64,000 nt of DNA, taken from contig NZ_FAOZ01000001.1 of NCBI RefSeq assembly GCF_001536285.1, positions 546,938-610,937 on the forward strand, given 5' to 3'. This document shows, piece by piece, positions 38,718 to 50,710 of the stretch; positions within the stretch are counted from its first letter, which is position 1, and every line of letters starts with the position of its first letter. Made by a program: the position numbers and the translations under genes. Source of the DNA: Parafrankia irregularis. GTDB taxonomy: Bacteria > Actinomycetota > Actinomycetes > Frankiales > Frankiaceae. A model generated the notes under the pieces. That model was not told the origin of the DNA. It searched no databases and saw nothing but the letters and a program-made list of their open reading frames with translations.

Positions 38718-41006
38718 TCAGGCCTCGTCCGGGATCTCCATCTCGAACCAGACCCGCTTTCCGTCCGGGGTCGTCTCGACGCCCCACGCCTGGGCGAGTG
38801 CCTCGACGAGCAGCAGGCCCCAGCCGTGCTCGGCGTCGATCTGGTCGGTCGACTCGTCACCGGGCCTCGGCAGCGCCGATCCCTCCCTGTCCTCGACGCT
38901 GATCCGCAGCCGCCCGGGTTCCAGGGTCGCCCGCAGCACAAGGTCACTGCGCGCATGCAGGACCGCGTTCGTGACGACCTCGCTGACCAGCAGGATCGCA
39001 TCATCGAGGGAGCTGATGCCGGCGTCGTGCAGGGCCGCGCGCACGGAGGTGCGCGCCTGGCCCGCGGAGGCCGCCACCGCGGGCAGCGCGAGCTGGATCA
39101 GGGGTGGGCGCACCGGCCTGGTCACCAGCACCAGCAGCGCGATGTCGTCATCCGTGCGGGCCGGCAGCTCGGCGGCGAGCAGGCAGCGTTCGAGCACCGT
39201 CCGCGCGGTCTCCTCGATGGGGCCGGGACCGTCCCAGGTCACGGCGTCGGGGCCGGACCAGCTCCGGGCGGCGAAGGAGCCCGCACGGCGGCGGTCACCG
39301 GCGGTGCGTGACCTACGGTAGCCGCCGCGGCGGTCCCGGCCGGACCGGCGCTCGCGGATCCGCCGCTCAGGCAGCACAGCGGACGCCGGTGCCGTGGCCG
39401 CCGGGCCACCGACCGGTGTGCCGTCGGCATCAGCACCGCTGGCTGCAGCACCACTCGCTGCAGCACCACTCGCACCAGTACCGCCGGCCACAGCACCGGC
39501 CACCGTGTCGGCTGGTAGGACGTCCGCCGCGGCCCCGTCGTCGGCGGCCTCGTTGTCGGCGGCCTCGTTGTCGGCGGCCTCGTTGGATGCCGCCCCGTTG
39601 GACGAGGCCCCGTTGGACGAGGCAAGGTCGCGTGCGGCCCGCGGACGGGTGACCTGATCGCCCAGGCCGGACCGCAGGTGTTCCAGGCCGTCGGCCAGTG
39701 AGCGCCGACGGGACTCGACGTGCCCGTCGGTGAACAGCACGAGGGCGGAGCCCGGGGGCAGCGTGATGGTCGTCTCGGAGAACGCGTCCGCCTCCCCCGT
39801 CCCGAGTGGCAGACCGGGTTCGAGGACGAGGTAGTCCGGCTGCTCGTCGGGCAGCAGCAGCAACGGCGGCGGGTGACCGGCGCTGGCGATCGTCGCGCGG
39901 CCGGAGTACGGGTCGTACACGGCGTACATCGACGTGGCGAGCTGCAGCCCGGGCAGCGAGTCGACGACCCGGTCCAGCCGCGCGAGCAGTTCGGCGGGGC
40001 CCCAGTCCTCCAGCGCGTAGGCCCGCAGCGCGGCCCGGAGCTGGCCCATCACCGCCGCCGCGTGCAGCCCGCGCCCCATCACGTCACCGATGGCGATGCC
40101 AGCACGGCCACCGGGCAGCGGAATGACGTCGTAGAGATCGCCGCCGACCTCCGTCCCGGCCGTGCCCGGCCGGTACTCCATCGCGATCTCCATCCCGTCC
40201 AGGGCCGGCGGGTGGGCGGGGAGCAGGGAGCGCTGCAGGGTCAGCGCGGACTCCTCCACATCGCGGAAGAGCTGCGCGTTGTCGAGCGCCGCGCCGCCGC
40301 GCCGCGCGAGCTCCTCCACGAGGTGGATGTCGAGCGCCGAGAACGGCTCCAGTCCGGCCCGGTCGACCGTGAGAGCGCCGAGCACCCGCCCGCGCGAGTG
40401 GATCGGCACGGTGATCGTGGGTCCGGACGGGAACTCCCAGAACCTGTCGTAGGCCTCGCGGGCGAACAGCTTCCCGACGATCTTCTCGGTGTACTTCGGG
40501 ACGTAGTACGACTGACCGGTCCGGACGACGGAACCCGGCGGGATGTCCTGGTCGACGGTGGCCGGGCGGATCTGGAACGCGGCCCGGACGAAGCCGGCGG
40601 CCTTCGGATCCAGGAAGGACGACGCGGCGATCGGGACGGAGTTGCCCTCCCCCCGCAGCCAGACGATCGCCGCGCTCCCCAGCCGGGGCACCGCCAGCGC
40701 CGCCGTCATCTCGACGATCCGCTGCGGGTCGAGGGAGGTGCCCAGCACCATGCTCGCGTCGACGAGGAAGGAGCACTGGCGCAGCGCCGCCTCCTCCGCG
40801 GACCGTGAACGGTGCCGCCACGCGCCGGACAGCTCCCGGACCACCGCGCGCCCGACCGAGGCTGTCGTTGCCGCCCAGCCACCGTTGGCCGGATCGGACC
40901 CGGCCCGATCGAGGCTGGCCCGATCGGCACCGGCAGGGTTCGCGCAGGCCCGATCCGTGCCAGCCGCGGCCATATCGGGCACGGCAGTGCCGGGACGTTT
41001 CGCCAC
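38718..41006 (-). CDS. GAF-SpoIIE phosphatase with HATPase domain
   Basis: This protein of about 762 residues is of the RsbU type. A GAF domain lies at about 75-225. A PP2C/SpoIIE phosphatase domain begins near 240, with Glu-Val-Gly-Gly-Asp-Leu-Tyr-Asp and Gly-Asp-Val-Met-Gly-Arg-Gly metal-binding motifs. The C-terminus is an RsbW-like HATPase domain (Glu-Val-Val-Thr-Asn-Ala, Gly-Trp-Gly-Leu-Leu-Leu-Val). Roughly 150 residues of Asn/Ala/Asp repeats and a basic patch are inserted inside the phosphatase domain, before its last motif Asp-Asp-Asp-Ile-Ala-Leu-Leu-Val-Leu. GTG 41006 follows GGAGG. It probably acts in partner-switching control of a sigma factor or in stress signalling. Confidence 0.87.
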   Translation of the reverse strand: MAKRPGTAVPDMAAAGTDRACANPAGADRASLDRAGSDPANGGWAATTASVGRAVVRELSGAWRHRSRSAEEAALRQCSFLVDASMVLGTSLDPQRIVEMTAALAVPRLGSAAIVWLRGEGNSVPIAASSFLDPKAAGFVRAAFQIRPATVDQDIPPGSVVRTGQSYYVPKYTEKIVGKLFAREAYDRFWEFPSGPTITVPIHSRGRVLGALTVDRAGLEPFSALDIHLVEELARRGGAALDNAQLFRDVEESALTLQRSLLPAHPPALDGMEIAMEYRPGTAGTEVGGDLYDVIPLPGGRAGIAIGDVMGRGLHAAAVMGQLRAALRAYALEDWGPAELLARLDRVVDSLPGLQLATSMYAVYDPYSGRATIASAGHPPPLLLLPDEQPDYLVLEPGLPLGTGEADAFSETTITLPPGSALVLFTDGHVESRRRSLADGLEHLRSGLGDQVTRPRAARDLASSNGASSNGAASNEAADNEAADNEAADDGAAADVLPADTVAGAVAGGTGASGAAASGAAASGADADGTPVGGPAATAPASAVLPERRIRERRSGRDRRGGYRRSRTAGDRRRAGSFAARSWSGPDAVTWDGPGPIEETARTVLERCLLAAELPARTDDDIALLVLVTRPVRPPLIQLALPAVAASAGQARTSVRAALHDAGISSLDDAILLVSEVVTNAVLHARSDLVLRATLEPGRLRISVEDREGSALPRPGDESTDQIDAEHGWGLLLVEALAQAWGVETTPDGKRVWFEMEIPDEA
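39442..39615. repeat. 15-bp tandem repeats inside SpoIIE phosphatase gene
   Basis: Two blocks: two exact copies of GCTGCAGCACCACTC at 39442-39471, and three exact copies of TCGGCGGCCTCGTTG at 39541-39585 followed by two variant units. They encode Ala/Asn/Glu pentapeptide repeats in the insert. Confidence 0.85.
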
Positions 41007-41175
41007 CAGGCCACCTCCACCCCATGGAAGCAATCCATAACGGACTGTGACGTCATCCACTCGCGGAAGTGTAGGCCGGTAGTCGGATATCGCGCCCGAC
41101 GAGCGGCTCGGCCACCACTTTCCGTAACCATGCCCCCCGTTTACTTCACACCCGCGGAGAGGGTTTGATTCGGTC

Positions 41176-43197
41176 ATGGATCCCGTTGTCACGGACCGTG
41201 CGGACGCTCCGACACCGACCGACGGCACCTCGACGAAGCCGGGCAGCGGTGCAGGGCCGGGCGATGGCGGCGGCGAGCCGGGCTCCGGTGCGGCGCAGGC
41301 TCCCTGGTGGCGCGACGCCGTGATGTACGAGGTCTACATCCGCAGCTTCGCCGACACCGACGGCGACGGGGTCGGCGACCTCGAAGGCATCCGGGGCCGG
41401 CTGCCGGACCTCGCGGACCTGGGCGTCGACGGGATCTGGATCAGCCCGTTCTACCGCTCCCCCATGGCCGACCACGGGTACGACGTCGCGGACCACACCG
41501 ACGTCGACCCGCTGTTCGGCACGCTCGACGACCTCGACGCGCTGCTGCGCGACGCGCACACCTGCGGCTTGAAGGTCATCGTCGACGTGGTCCCCAACCA
41601 CTCCAGCGAGCAGCATCCGGCGTTCCAGGCCGCGCTCGCCGCCGGGCCCGGCTCACCCGAGCGGGAGCTGTACCTGTTCCGGGACGGACGCGGGCCCGAC
41701 GGCGCGCTGCCGCCGAACAACTGGATCTCGGTCTTCGGCGGCCCGGCCTGGAGCCGTGTTCCGGACGGTCAGTGGTACCTGCATCTGTTCGCCCGGGAGC
41801 AGCCCGACTGGAACTGGCGGCATCCGCAGGTGCGTGCGGAGCACCAGGAGATCCTCCGCTTCTGGCTCGACCGCGGTGTCGACGGGTTCCGTATCGACGT
41901 CTCGCACGGCCTGGTCAAGGACGACGCGCTGCGCGACCACCCCGCCCTCGCCGCTCACCCCGCCACGCTCACTGCCGCCACCGCCACCCCCACTGCCGCA
42001 CCCGCCGACGGCCACGCCGGCGACCGCGAAGGCCACGGAGAAGGCGGCGGAGGAGCCGACGGTGAGGGCACCGGAGCGACCGGCGCGGTCCCCACCCCGG
42101 AGACGGGCTTCCGGGAGCTGTTCGAGCCCTACTCCTGGGATCAGGACGGCGTCCACGAGATCTACCGCGAATGGCGGGCGATCCTGGACGACTACGACCG
42201 TCGCGACGGGCGGGACAGGGTGCTCGTCGGCGAGACCTGGGTCGCCGACCCCGACCGGCTCGCCCGGTACGTCCGCCCGGACGAGCTTCACCTGACCTTC
42301 ACGTTCTCGCTGCTGTACGCGCCGTTCTCGGCACCGGCGTGGCGCAGCGCCATCGATGCGGCCCGGGCCGCCACGGCCGCGGTCGGCGCGGTGCCCACCT
42401 GGGTGCTGGCGAACCACGACGTCGTCCGGCCGGTCAGCCGGTACGGCGGCGGAGCGACGGGCCTGCGCCGGGCCCGGGCGGCCCTGCTGGCCATGCTGGC
42501 GCTGCCCGGGACGGCCTATCTCTACCAGGGCGACGAGCTCGGGCTGCCGCAGGTCGACGTACCGCCCGACCGGCGCCGTGACCCGGTGTGGGAACGCTCC
42601 GGGCACACGTCACCGGGGCGGGACGGGACCCGGATTCCGATGCCGTGGTCCGGCCAGTCACCTCCGTACGGCTTCACCGCCGACGAGGTCGAGCCCTGGC
42701 TCCCGCAGCCACCGGACTGGGGTGCGCTGACCGCCGCCGCCCAGTCCGAGGACCCGCTGTCCACCCGGGTGCTCGTGCACGGCGCGCTGGCGCTGCGCCG
42801 GGCGCTGCCGTTCCTCGGCAGCTCGGCTGGCCCGGACGAGGCCCAGCCCGGGTTCCGCTGGCTCGCCGACCTGCCCGTCGACTGCCTCGCCTTCGACCGC
42901 ACACCACCACCGGCCCGCACGCCACCACCGGCCCACACAGCGCCACCGACCGGCACAGCGCCACCCGGCGACACGGCGCCACCCGGCCACGCAGCACCAC
43001 CCGACGACACTCCCCCGCCGGCCGCCGGTGCTCCCCCGCTCGGTTCCGCGCTGACCTGCGTCATGTCGACCGACGAGGAGGTTCGCCTCGCGCTGGCCGG
43101 GCGCCTGGTCCTGGCGAGCAGTCCCGTCAGCTACGACGGTGCGACGCTCGTGCTCCCACCCGCCACCACCGTCTGGGTCGTCCCCCGTTCGGGTTGA
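41176..43197 (+). CDS. GH13 alpha-glucosidase / alpha-amylase family enzyme
   Basis: This 673-residue glycoside hydrolase of family 13 resembles oligo-1,6-glucosidase or alpha-glucosidase. The start of the barrel is [17 protein letters not shown] is region I, Gly-Phe-Arg-Ile-Asp-Val holds the nucleophile Asp (about 240), Val-Gly-Glu-Thr-Trp holds the acid Glu (about 353) and Ala-Asn-His-Asp the third acid (about 415). An Ala/Gly-rich insert lies after region II, and a Pro-Pro hexapeptide-repeat tract interrupts the C-terminal beta domain. It likely hydrolyses maltose- or trehalose-type oligosaccharides in the cytoplasm; no signal peptide is seen. It is divergent from the phosphatase gene. Confidence 0.9.
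   Translation: MDPVVTDRADAPTPTDGTSTKPGSGAGPGDGGGEPGSGAAQAPWWRDAVMYEVYIRSFADTDGDGVGDLEGIRGRLPDLADLGVDGIWISPFYRSPMADHGYDVADHTDVDPLFGTLDDLDALLRDAHTCGLKVIVDVVPNHSSEQHPAFQAALAAGPGSPERELYLFRDGRGPDGALPPNNWISVFGGPAWSRVPDGQWYLHLFAREQPDWNWRHPQVRAEHQEILRFWLDRGVDGFRIDVSHGLVKDDALRDHPALAAHPATLTAATATPTAAPADGHAGDREGHGEGGGGADGEGTGATGAVPTPETGFRELFEPYSWDQDGVHEIYREWRAILDDYDRRDGRDRVLVGETWVADPDRLARYVRPDELHLTFTFSLLYAPFSAPAWRSAIDAARAATAAVGAVPTWVLANHDVVRPVSRYGGGATGLRRARAALLAMLALPGTAYLYQGDELGLPQVDVPPDRRRDPVWERSGHTSPGRDGTRIPMPWSGQSPPYGFTADEVEPWLPQPPDWGALTAAAQSEDPLSTRVLVHGALALRRALPFLGSSAGPDEAQPGFRWLADLPVDCLAFDRTPPPARTPPPAHTAPPTGTAPPGDTAPPGHAAPPDDTPPPAAGAPPLGSALTCVMSTDEEVRLALAGRLVLASSPVSYDGATLVLPPATTVWVVPRSG
42904..43011. 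repeat. 18-bp tandem repeat, 6 units, inside the GH13 gene
   Basis: Six in-frame 18-base units encode Pro-Pro-x-x-x-Thr-type hexapeptides in the C-terminal domain. Adjacent units differ by a few bases. Confidence 0.85.
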
Positions 43198-43349
43198 CTC
43201 GGCCGACAGAGAACAACTCCGCATCTGCGGAACCGATCGACTGTTTGACCTGCAGATGCGGGATGTCTGGCGCCGTTTTATGCCATGAAGGCCAAAACCG
43301 GACGGCGCCACGGCGGAGAGGTCGCCCTCCCGTGGCGCAGAATGGACGG

Positions 43350-43751
43350 GTGAACCAACCGTCACCCGTACGACCACGAGCAGACTTCTATGAGGCCGTC
43401 GGCGGCGAGGCGACGTTCCGGGCGCTGGTGGCACGGTTCTACGAGGGTGTGGCGAGCGACCCTGTCCTGCGCCCGCTCTATCCGGACGAGGAGCTTGCCG
43501 CCGCCGAGGAGCGGCTGCGGATGTTCCTCATCCAGTACTGGGGCGGGCCGTCGACGTACAGCGAGCTGCGGGGGCATCCGCGGCTGCGGATGCGGCACGT
43601 GCCGTTCGCGATCGGCCCGGCGGAGCGCGACGCCTGGATCCGCCACATGAAGGCGGCCGTCGACAGCCTCGACCTCGCTGCGGACCTGCACAAGGAACTC
43701 TGGGACTACCTGCTGATGGCCGCGAACTCCCTGCAGAACCGCCCCGGCTGA
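43350..43751 (+). CDS. glbO: Group II truncated haemoglobin
   Basis: This protein of about 133 residues has the 2-on-2 globin pattern of GlbO. It begins [12 protein letters not shown], followed by Phe-Tyr-x3-Ala-x-[15 protein letters not shown] and His-Pro-Arg-Leu-Arg-Met-Arg-His (proximal His at about residue 84) complete the haem pocket. The GTG at 43350 fits the family length; another GTG lies six codons upstream. Such proteins bind oxygen or nitric oxide, with a role in respiration or detoxification. Confidence 0.9.
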   Translation: MNQPSPVRPRADFYEAVGGEATFRALVARFYEGVASDPVLRPLYPDEELAAAEERLRMFLIQYWGGPSTYSELRGHPRLRMRHVPFAIGPAERDAWIRHMKAAVDSLDLAADLHKELWDYLLMAANSLQNRPG

Positions 43752-43810
43752 CCCGCCGCCGGCCTGGCTGCCGACCAGCGGCCGGGCCTCACCCTGCCTG
43801 GATGTCCGCG

Positions 43811-43832
43811 CCTGCCTGGATGTCCAGGCAGG
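43811..43832. terminator. Palindrome between glbO and ettA
   Basis: CCTGCCTGGA and its complement with a 2-base centre. The left arm is also present as a direct copy at 43793-43802. It lies between convergent genes and may help termination. Confidence 0.5.
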
Positions 43833-43880
43833 GTCGAGATGTCCGCCTGGCGGGGATGTCCGCTCGGCGGGAGTCGCCTG

Positions 43881-43914
43881 CTGCTGAGGCCGGTCGGCGT
43901 GACGGCCTCAGCAG
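43881..43914. terminator. Hairpin terminator between glbO and ettA
   Basis: 12-bp stem (CTGCTGAGGCCG and complement) with a 10-base loop, 38 bases beyond the ettA stop. It probably ends ettA transcripts and perhaps glbO as well. Confidence 0.7.
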
Positions 43915-43952
43915 GCGGGTGGTGCCCGAGGGCGGCATGCGCCGCCGGGCGG

Positions 43953-45635
<1,683 letters not shown>

Positions 45636-45815
45636 GTGCCAACCCTAGGGCATGGCGCCCGGATACCTCACGGCGGTGATCCAAGGGATGACCAGCGGAC
45701 ACATCCACCCGTGTTCACCCCACCCCCAGCCGGGTACTAACCGGAGTCGGACGACCACCATCAGACACCATCGAACATCGGCCACCATCAGGCACAGGGT
45801 TCGCTGGGAGGCGGC

Positions 45816-47309
45816 ATGCGCGCGGATGACCAGCGGGTCGGGCTCGCGGCGGAGGCGTTCAGCTTCGGCTATCCGATGGTCTGCGCGGTTCGGCAGATCA
45901 TCCGTGCCGCCGAGGAGGGCATCGGGCCGATCAGACCGGTCGGTTTCAACACGTTCGCCCACCAGACCGACCCGCCGGGGCCTCTCTCGCCGTTCCTGAA
46001 CGTGAACCCCGACGTCCTGTTCTCGATGGCCCAGGTGGATCTCGGCCCGGGCCCGGCGGTGCTGCGGGTCCCGCCGGCGCCGGGCAGGTATCACGTCCTC
46101 GCGTTCTACGACCCCTGGCTGAACGTGTTCGCCTATCTGGGCACCCGCACCGACACCAGGACCGGGGGCGGCAACGGCAACGGGCGGGGCCACGAGGTCC
46201 TGCTGGTCCCACCAGGCGGCGACGCCGATCTCGATGCGGATGCGGGTACGGGCTCGGGGAGCCGGCTTGTGATCGAGGCTCCCGCGCGGGTGTTCAGCAT
46301 CGTCGCCAGGTTCGCCTTCCGTGGCCCGCAGGACCTGCCCGCTGTCCGCGCGCTTCAGGACCAGCTCACCCTGAGCCCGCTCGACCCGGACGCACGCCGA
46401 CCGGAGGGGCCGCCGGACCGGTCCAAGCAGGTCTGCGACGACCTGCGGTTCTGGGAGGAGCTGCGCACCTGGATGCGCGCCTTCCCACCGCCGCCGATGG
46501 AAGGCGAGTACGCCCGCCGGTTCGAGGCGCTGGGCCTGCTCGCCGACCCGTCCCCCTACATAGATCCTGATCCGACGCTCGCCTGGTCGCTGCGCACCGG
46601 TCTGCGCACCGGTCGGGACGAGCTGGAGCGGCTGGCGGACGCCGGCCGGCGGACCAACCTGGGATGGGCCAGCACTCTGCACGAGGCCGACTACAACCTC
46701 GACCGGTTCGGCCCCGGCGTCCGCGACGACCGTGCCTGGGAGATTCCGGACCGCGCGCAGGCCCGCATCGCCCGGGCGCTGGCCGCCCGGCGCCCGCTGG
46801 GCATCGTCCACGCCTACGAGGAGACCGCCGCGCACTGTGCGGTGGACCTGGAAGGCCATCACCTCACCGGCGCGCACGACTACCGGCTACGCCTGCGGCC
46901 GCCGCCCGTGGACTCCTTCTGGACCCTCACCATGTACGACGAGCCCGACGGCTACCTCGTCGACAACCCGCTGGGCCGCTACTCGATCAGCAGCCTGGAC
47001 GATCTCGTCCACGAGCCGGACGGGTCCATTCCCGTGCTGATCCAGAGCGAGCCCCCACGGCCGGAAGCACTGTCACAGTCGTCCTCTGTGCCGTCGGGGC
47101 CACAAGGACCTTCGGCCTCGGCGCTGAGACCGGTGTCGACGCCCCGATCGACGTCCGCGGCGGGTGCTGCCGGGGCGGGTGCTGCCGGGACGGCGAACTG
47201 GCTGCCGGCGGCCGGCGGCGACTTCCGCCTGGTCCTGCGCATGTACTGCCCGGGCGAGGAGGTCCTGCGCGGCGCCTACTCACCACCGGCGATCCACCGG
47301 CTCGACTGA
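45816..47309 (+). CDS. DUF1254/DUF1214-domain protein
   Basis: This 497-residue protein has the DUF1254 pattern in its N-terminal half: Phe-Asn-Thr-Phe-Ala-His-Gln near residue 45, Val-Asn-Pro-Asp-Val-Leu-Phe-Ser and Pro-Gly-Arg-Tyr-His-Val-Leu-Ala-Phe-Tyr-Asp. The DUF1214 part follows, with Asp-Ser-Phe-Trp-Thr-Leu-Thr-Met-Tyr and Leu-Gly-Arg-Tyr-Ser-Ile near residue 385. A Gly/Asn/Asp insert at about 112-145 and a Ser/Ala-rich insert near 430-465 interrupt it. The family has no established function. Its short upstream region contains two near-copies of CCACCATCAGRCAC. Confidence 0.85.
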   Translation: MRADDQRVGLAAEAFSFGYPMVCAVRQIIRAAEEGIGPIRPVGFNTFAHQTDPPGPLSPFLNVNPDVLFSMAQVDLGPGPAVLRVPPAPGRYHVLAFYDPWLNVFAYLGTRTDTRTGGGNGNGRGHEVLLVPPGGDADLDADAGTGSGSRLVIEAPARVFSIVARFAFRGPQDLPAVRALQDQLTLSPLDPDARRPEGPPDRSKQVCDDLRFWEELRTWMRAFPPPPMEGEYARRFEALGLLADPSPYIDPDPTLAWSLRTGLRTGRDELERLADAGRRTNLGWASTLHEADYNLDRFGPGVRDDRAWEIPDRAQARIARALAARRPLGIVHAYEETAAHCAVDLEGHHLTGAHDYRLRLRPPPVDSFWTLTMYDEPDGYLVDNPLGRYSISSLDDLVHEPDGSIPVLIQSEPPRPEALSQSSSVPSGPQGPSASALRPVSTPRSTSAAGAAGAGAAGTANWLPAAGGDFRLVLRMYCPGEEVLRGAYSPPAIHRLD

Positions 47310-47420
47310 CCACACCACCCTGCCCGGGGGCACCACGCACGGCTGCCGGGCGCCGTGGCGCCCCGAGAATGGTGCGTCGCCCTGGGGGCGTGCGTCACCC
47401 TCGGGGTGCGTCCCGACCGG

Positions 47421-49658
47421 TCAGGGCAGCGTTATGCGTACCGGCAGCGTGCTACCGGTTCCGACCTCGTCGATCTGGGCGCTCGGCGCGAGCACGGCGA
47501 TGTCCGCGCCCTGCTCGACCAGGACTGGGAGCACCTGGCGGTCGACGGTCCGGGCCCGGCCTCCCGAGGCCGGTGTCGCCAGCAGGGACACGGTGATGGA
47601 CGCCCCGGCACCGGGCACCGTGCTGATCCGCGGCCTGCCGAGCGGGCTGCCGGCCTCGCGCCCGGTGGGGGATCCGCGGGTGCGCGCACCGTCGTGGCTG
47701 ACCGCGTCGGTGACATCGTCGGCATCAAGCCCGTCCGCGTCGACGGTGAGCCGCGCGGCGGACTGCCCGGTGACGGGCACCGGGTAGGACAGCCTGGTTC
47801 CGCCGGCCTCGAACACCAGCTGTGCCGCCCGGCTTCCGGCGGGAGCCGCGCCGACACTCACCTCGACGTCGACGGTGCGGCCCGTCGCGAGGGTGAGCGC
47901 GTCGACCCGGGACCGTGTCGGCGACTGGGGCGAACGGTTGTAGGCGGCCGGCATCCGCAGCAGGTAGGGGGTTCGGTCGGGGTGATCGGCCACGACCTTC
48001 AGGTCCGCGACTCCACGCGAGACGGCGAACAGCAGGTCACCGTCGCCGTCCGCACCGTCTAGATCCGGGCCGTTCGCGGTTACGGCACTGGGATGGCCCA
48101 GGTAGGCCGGGGTGGCCGAGACCAGCACCAGGGACCGGTCGGGCAGCGAGCGCAGCATGCCGGCGAGCTCCCGGTCGTGCCCGGTCATCGTCGCGTTCGC
48201 GTCGACCGCGCCAACCAGGATGAACGTCGTGAGGCCGACGACGCCCGCGGTTCCCACCCCGGTGAGGCCCCGCGCGACCCGGCGCCGGGACCAGGTGGCC
48301 AGGTCGACGACTCCGCGGGCACCGAGATGCACCAGCCCGATCATGACCGGCATCAGGTAGAAGGGCCCGACGTACCGGATCCCGCCCCACAGCTCCGCCG
48401 CGTTCCAGGCCCCCCAGAAGCCGAGGTAGCCGATCAGGAACAGCACCGACCCGAGGCCCAGCAGGTAACCCGGTGCGTCCAGCCGGCGGCGGGCCACCGT
48501 GACGATCGCGGCGACCACCAGGAGAACACCGCCGCAGGCCCAGCCCCCGAGCAGCCACAGATGATCACCCACGGACGCCAGCCCGTCGCCGAGGCCGAAG
48601 TCGTGCCCGCCATCCGACGGGTACAGCCGGCGCCAGCCGAACCCAAGCTTGTCGTCGGGTTCAAGCAGCGCGAACGGCAGCCTGAACGGGCTTCCCGTGG
48701 CGGCGGTGTTGAAGGCCAGCAGGAGCCCTGCCGGCAGGGCCAGCCCCGCCGCCGCCCAGCTCAGCGCCCACCCGAGCCGGGCGTCCCGGCGAACCTTCAC
48801 CAACGCCCAGACCACCACCGGGGCGAGCACCAGCGCCACGTCGTAGGGACGCACCGCCACGGCCACCCCGGCGGCGAGCCCCGCGCCGGCGAGTGCCACC
48901 CCGCCGCCCCGCCGGCCCCTGCCACGCAGGCCCCGCAGCAGGCCGAGCAGGGTCAGTTCCAGCAGGACCAGCACCGGTAGGTAGCTCAGCACCAGCGCGC
49001 TCTGCACGATCATCAGCGGGGAGAACGCCAGCAGGGTCGCCGCGAGCGCCGCGACCCGTCGATCACCCGACAGCTCGACGCCGAACAGGTACGTGACGAC
49101 CACCGCGGCCGCCGCGACCAGCGCCAGCACCGGCGAAATGCTGCCCGTCAGCAGCAGGCCGAGCGCGAAGAGCCCGGGGACGAACGGCGTGTACTTGAGG
49201 ACGTAGTGACCGTCGGACACGGCGGCCAGCCAGGGCGCGTAGGACGCCGCCGGGTCGGGCGCCGCGGGGAACAGGTGCCCGCCGGCCATCGCCCGGGCCT
49301 GGGTGAGGTAGATGACCTCGTCGTTGTTGATCGACAGGTAGGGGAACAGGTTGTGCCGGAGCACGACCGCGGCGGTCGCGCTGAGCACCGCGAGCACGGC
49401 CACGTAACGACCTGGCGCGCTGATCTCACGGGCCCGCCGCCACAGCCGGTCGAACGACAGCCCGGCCGCCCCGGTGGGAGCCGGCGGCGGCACCGGGCCG
49501 CCCGTCTCCTGCCGGGGGACCGCGGCGCCCGGCTGCCCGGACGGTTCGTCCAGCGCCGGGCCCGCTCCGCCACGGGGTTCGTTCGCCCTGCTCACCCTCG
49601 GCACGGTACCGAGCGGAACATGCCCCGATGCCGCAGGTGGGCCTATCGGTAACAGCAT
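47421..49658 (-). CDS. Membrane glycosyltransferase, GT39-like (GT-C)
   Basis: This protein has about 745 residues. At least nine hydrophobic segments lie between residues 70 and 520, after a Pro/Gly-rich N-terminus. The first extracellular loop carries Asn-Asn-Asp-Glu-Val-Ile-Tyr, matching the acidic motif of GT39/GT-C mannosyl- and arabinosyltransferases that use polyprenyl-linked sugars. Residues 520-745 form a soluble, beta-rich extracytoplasmic domain. I chose ATG 49658 because GAGG lies 8 bases before it; the open frame begins at 49754, inside the SSB gene. It may extend envelope glycans together with the AftD-like cluster, but this is inference. Confidence 0.7.
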   Translation of the reverse strand: MLLPIGPPAASGHVPLGTVPRVSRANEPRGGAGPALDEPSGQPGAAVPRQETGGPVPPPAPTGAAGLSFDRLWRRAREISAPGRYVAVLAVLSATAAVVLRHNLFPYLSINNDEVIYLTQARAMAGGHLFPAAPDPAASYAPWLAAVSDGHYVLKYTPFVPGLFALGLLLTGSISPVLALVAAAAVVVTYLFGVELSGDRRVAALAATLLAFSPLMIVQSALVLSYLPVLVLLELTLLGLLRGLRGRGRRGGGVALAGAGLAAGVAVAVRPYDVALVLAPVVVWALVKVRRDARLGWALSWAAAGLALPAGLLLAFNTAATGSPFRLPFALLEPDDKLGFGWRRLYPSDGGHDFGLGDGLASVGDHLWLLGGWACGGVLLVVAAIVTVARRRLDAPGYLLGLGSVLFLIGYLGFWGAWNAAELWGGIRYVGPFYLMPVMIGLVHLGARGVVDLATWSRRRVARGLTGVGTAGVVGLTTFILVGAVDANATMTGHDRELAGMLRSLPDRSLVLVSATPAYLGHPSAVTANGPDLDGADGDGDLLFAVSRGVADLKVVADHPDRTPYLLRMPAAYNRSPQSPTRSRVDALTLATGRTVDVEVSVGAAPAGSRAAQLVFEAGGTRLSYPVPVTGQSAARLTVDADGLDADDVTDAVSHDGARTRGSPTGREAGSPLGRPRISTVPGAGASITVSLLATPASGGRARTVDRQVLPVLVEQGADIAVLAPSAQIDEVGTGSTLPVRITLP

Positions 49659-49735
49659 GTCGGTGGCCTCACACAGCCCGCGACCACTGCGACCGCCCCG
49701 CCGCTGCCGCTCGCCGGGCGCCGTGCCGACCGACA

Positions 49736-50710
49736 TCACCGCGGATCGGGCCACGACCAGCCCGCGGCGCCCCCCGGCCCCCGCAGGCGGTGCTCCCCCA
49801 CGACATCGGCAAGCCCGAAACCCGCCGCCCCCAACCGGCCGGTCACGCCGCGGGAAGGCGCAGACGTCCTCCGGCTGGACACCCGGTGCCCGGCGGTCCG
49901 CCGCCCCTCGATCAGAGGCGGCGGAGAGGAGACCACCCGCTCGCCCTGATCCGTCGGCGAGGCCGTGCCATCGGCGAGGCCGTGCCCCGTGCCGCCCACG
50001 ACAGCCTGCTCGGCCCCGATCACTCGCTCGAGATGGACCTGGCCGGCCTGGCCCTGCTCCGCCGCAAGACCATGCCCTGCCGACTGCCCCGACGGATCCG
50101 CCAGGGCCGCAGAGCTCGTCTGGGCGGCCCCGCCACCCGCCGCGCCGCCGGAGCCGGCAGCACCACCAGAACCAGCGTCGTGGTGGACGGCGTCAGCCGC
50201 GCCGGGATCGCCGGGATCGGCGGCATCCTCCGCATCGAACGCGACGTCCTCGTGACCGAACGGATCCCCCTGGGCCGCCCCGGGATCAGCCAGCGGGTCG
50301 GGGTAGCCCGACGACGTGGCGAGCGAATCCGTGGGCCCGGGCGATGAGCGTGCCACCCTGCGCACCTCGACAGGCCGCCATGTCAGCTCCGCCGCGACCG
50401 CTTCGGCATCGACCTCGTAGCTGACCCGACGGTCACCGTCCTGCGTCTCGTAGTTGTTCTGGCGCAGGCGGCCGACGACCAGCACCCGGTCGCCCCGGGA
50501 GAGACTCGCCGCCACGTTCTCTGCGAGCTGACGCCAGCAGGACACCCGCATGTAGAGCGTGTTCCCGTCGACGAAACGCTGCTCGGCACGGTCATAGCGA
50601 CGCGGCGTGGACGCCACGCGGAAACCGCAGACGGAGACCCCGCTCGCGGTGATCCGCAGGACCGGGTTCTCGACCAGATTGCCGATCATCGTGATCTCGG
50701 TGTCAGGCAT
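49736..50710 (-). CDS. Single-stranded DNA-binding protein paralogue
   Basis: The first 105 residues form an OB-fold like SSB: Ile-Thr-Met-Ile-Gly-Asn-Leu-Val-Glu-Asn-Pro, then Asn-Thr-Leu-Tyr-Met-Arg-Val-Ser-Cys-Trp and Gly-Asp-Arg-Val-Leu-Val-Val-Gly-Arg-Leu. The other 220 residues are Gly/Ala/Asp/Ser-rich and much longer than a normal SSB tail. The usual acidic Asp-Asp-x-Pro-Phe tip is absent; the frame ends in a Trp/Gly-rich segment. ATG 50710 has GAGGAG upstream. This looks like a second SSB (SsbB-like), not the one in the rpsF-rplI cluster. DnaA-box-like sites lie 160-190 bases upstream. Confidence 0.8.
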   Translation of the reverse strand: MPDTEITMIGNLVENPVLRITASGVSVCGFRVASTPRRYDRAEQRFVDGNTLYMRVSCWRQLAENVAASLSRGDRVLVVGRLRQNNYETQDGDRRVSYEVDAEAVAAELTWRPVEVRRVARSSPGPTDSLATSSGYPDPLADPGAAQGDPFGHEDVAFDAEDAADPGDPGAADAVHHDAGSGGAAGSGGAAGGGAAQTSSAALADPSGQSAGHGLAAEQGQAGQVHLERVIGAEQAVVGGTGHGLADGTASPTDQGERVVSSPPPLIEGRRTAGHRVSSRRTSAPSRGVTGRLGAAGFGLADVVGEHRLRGPGGAAGWSWPDPR

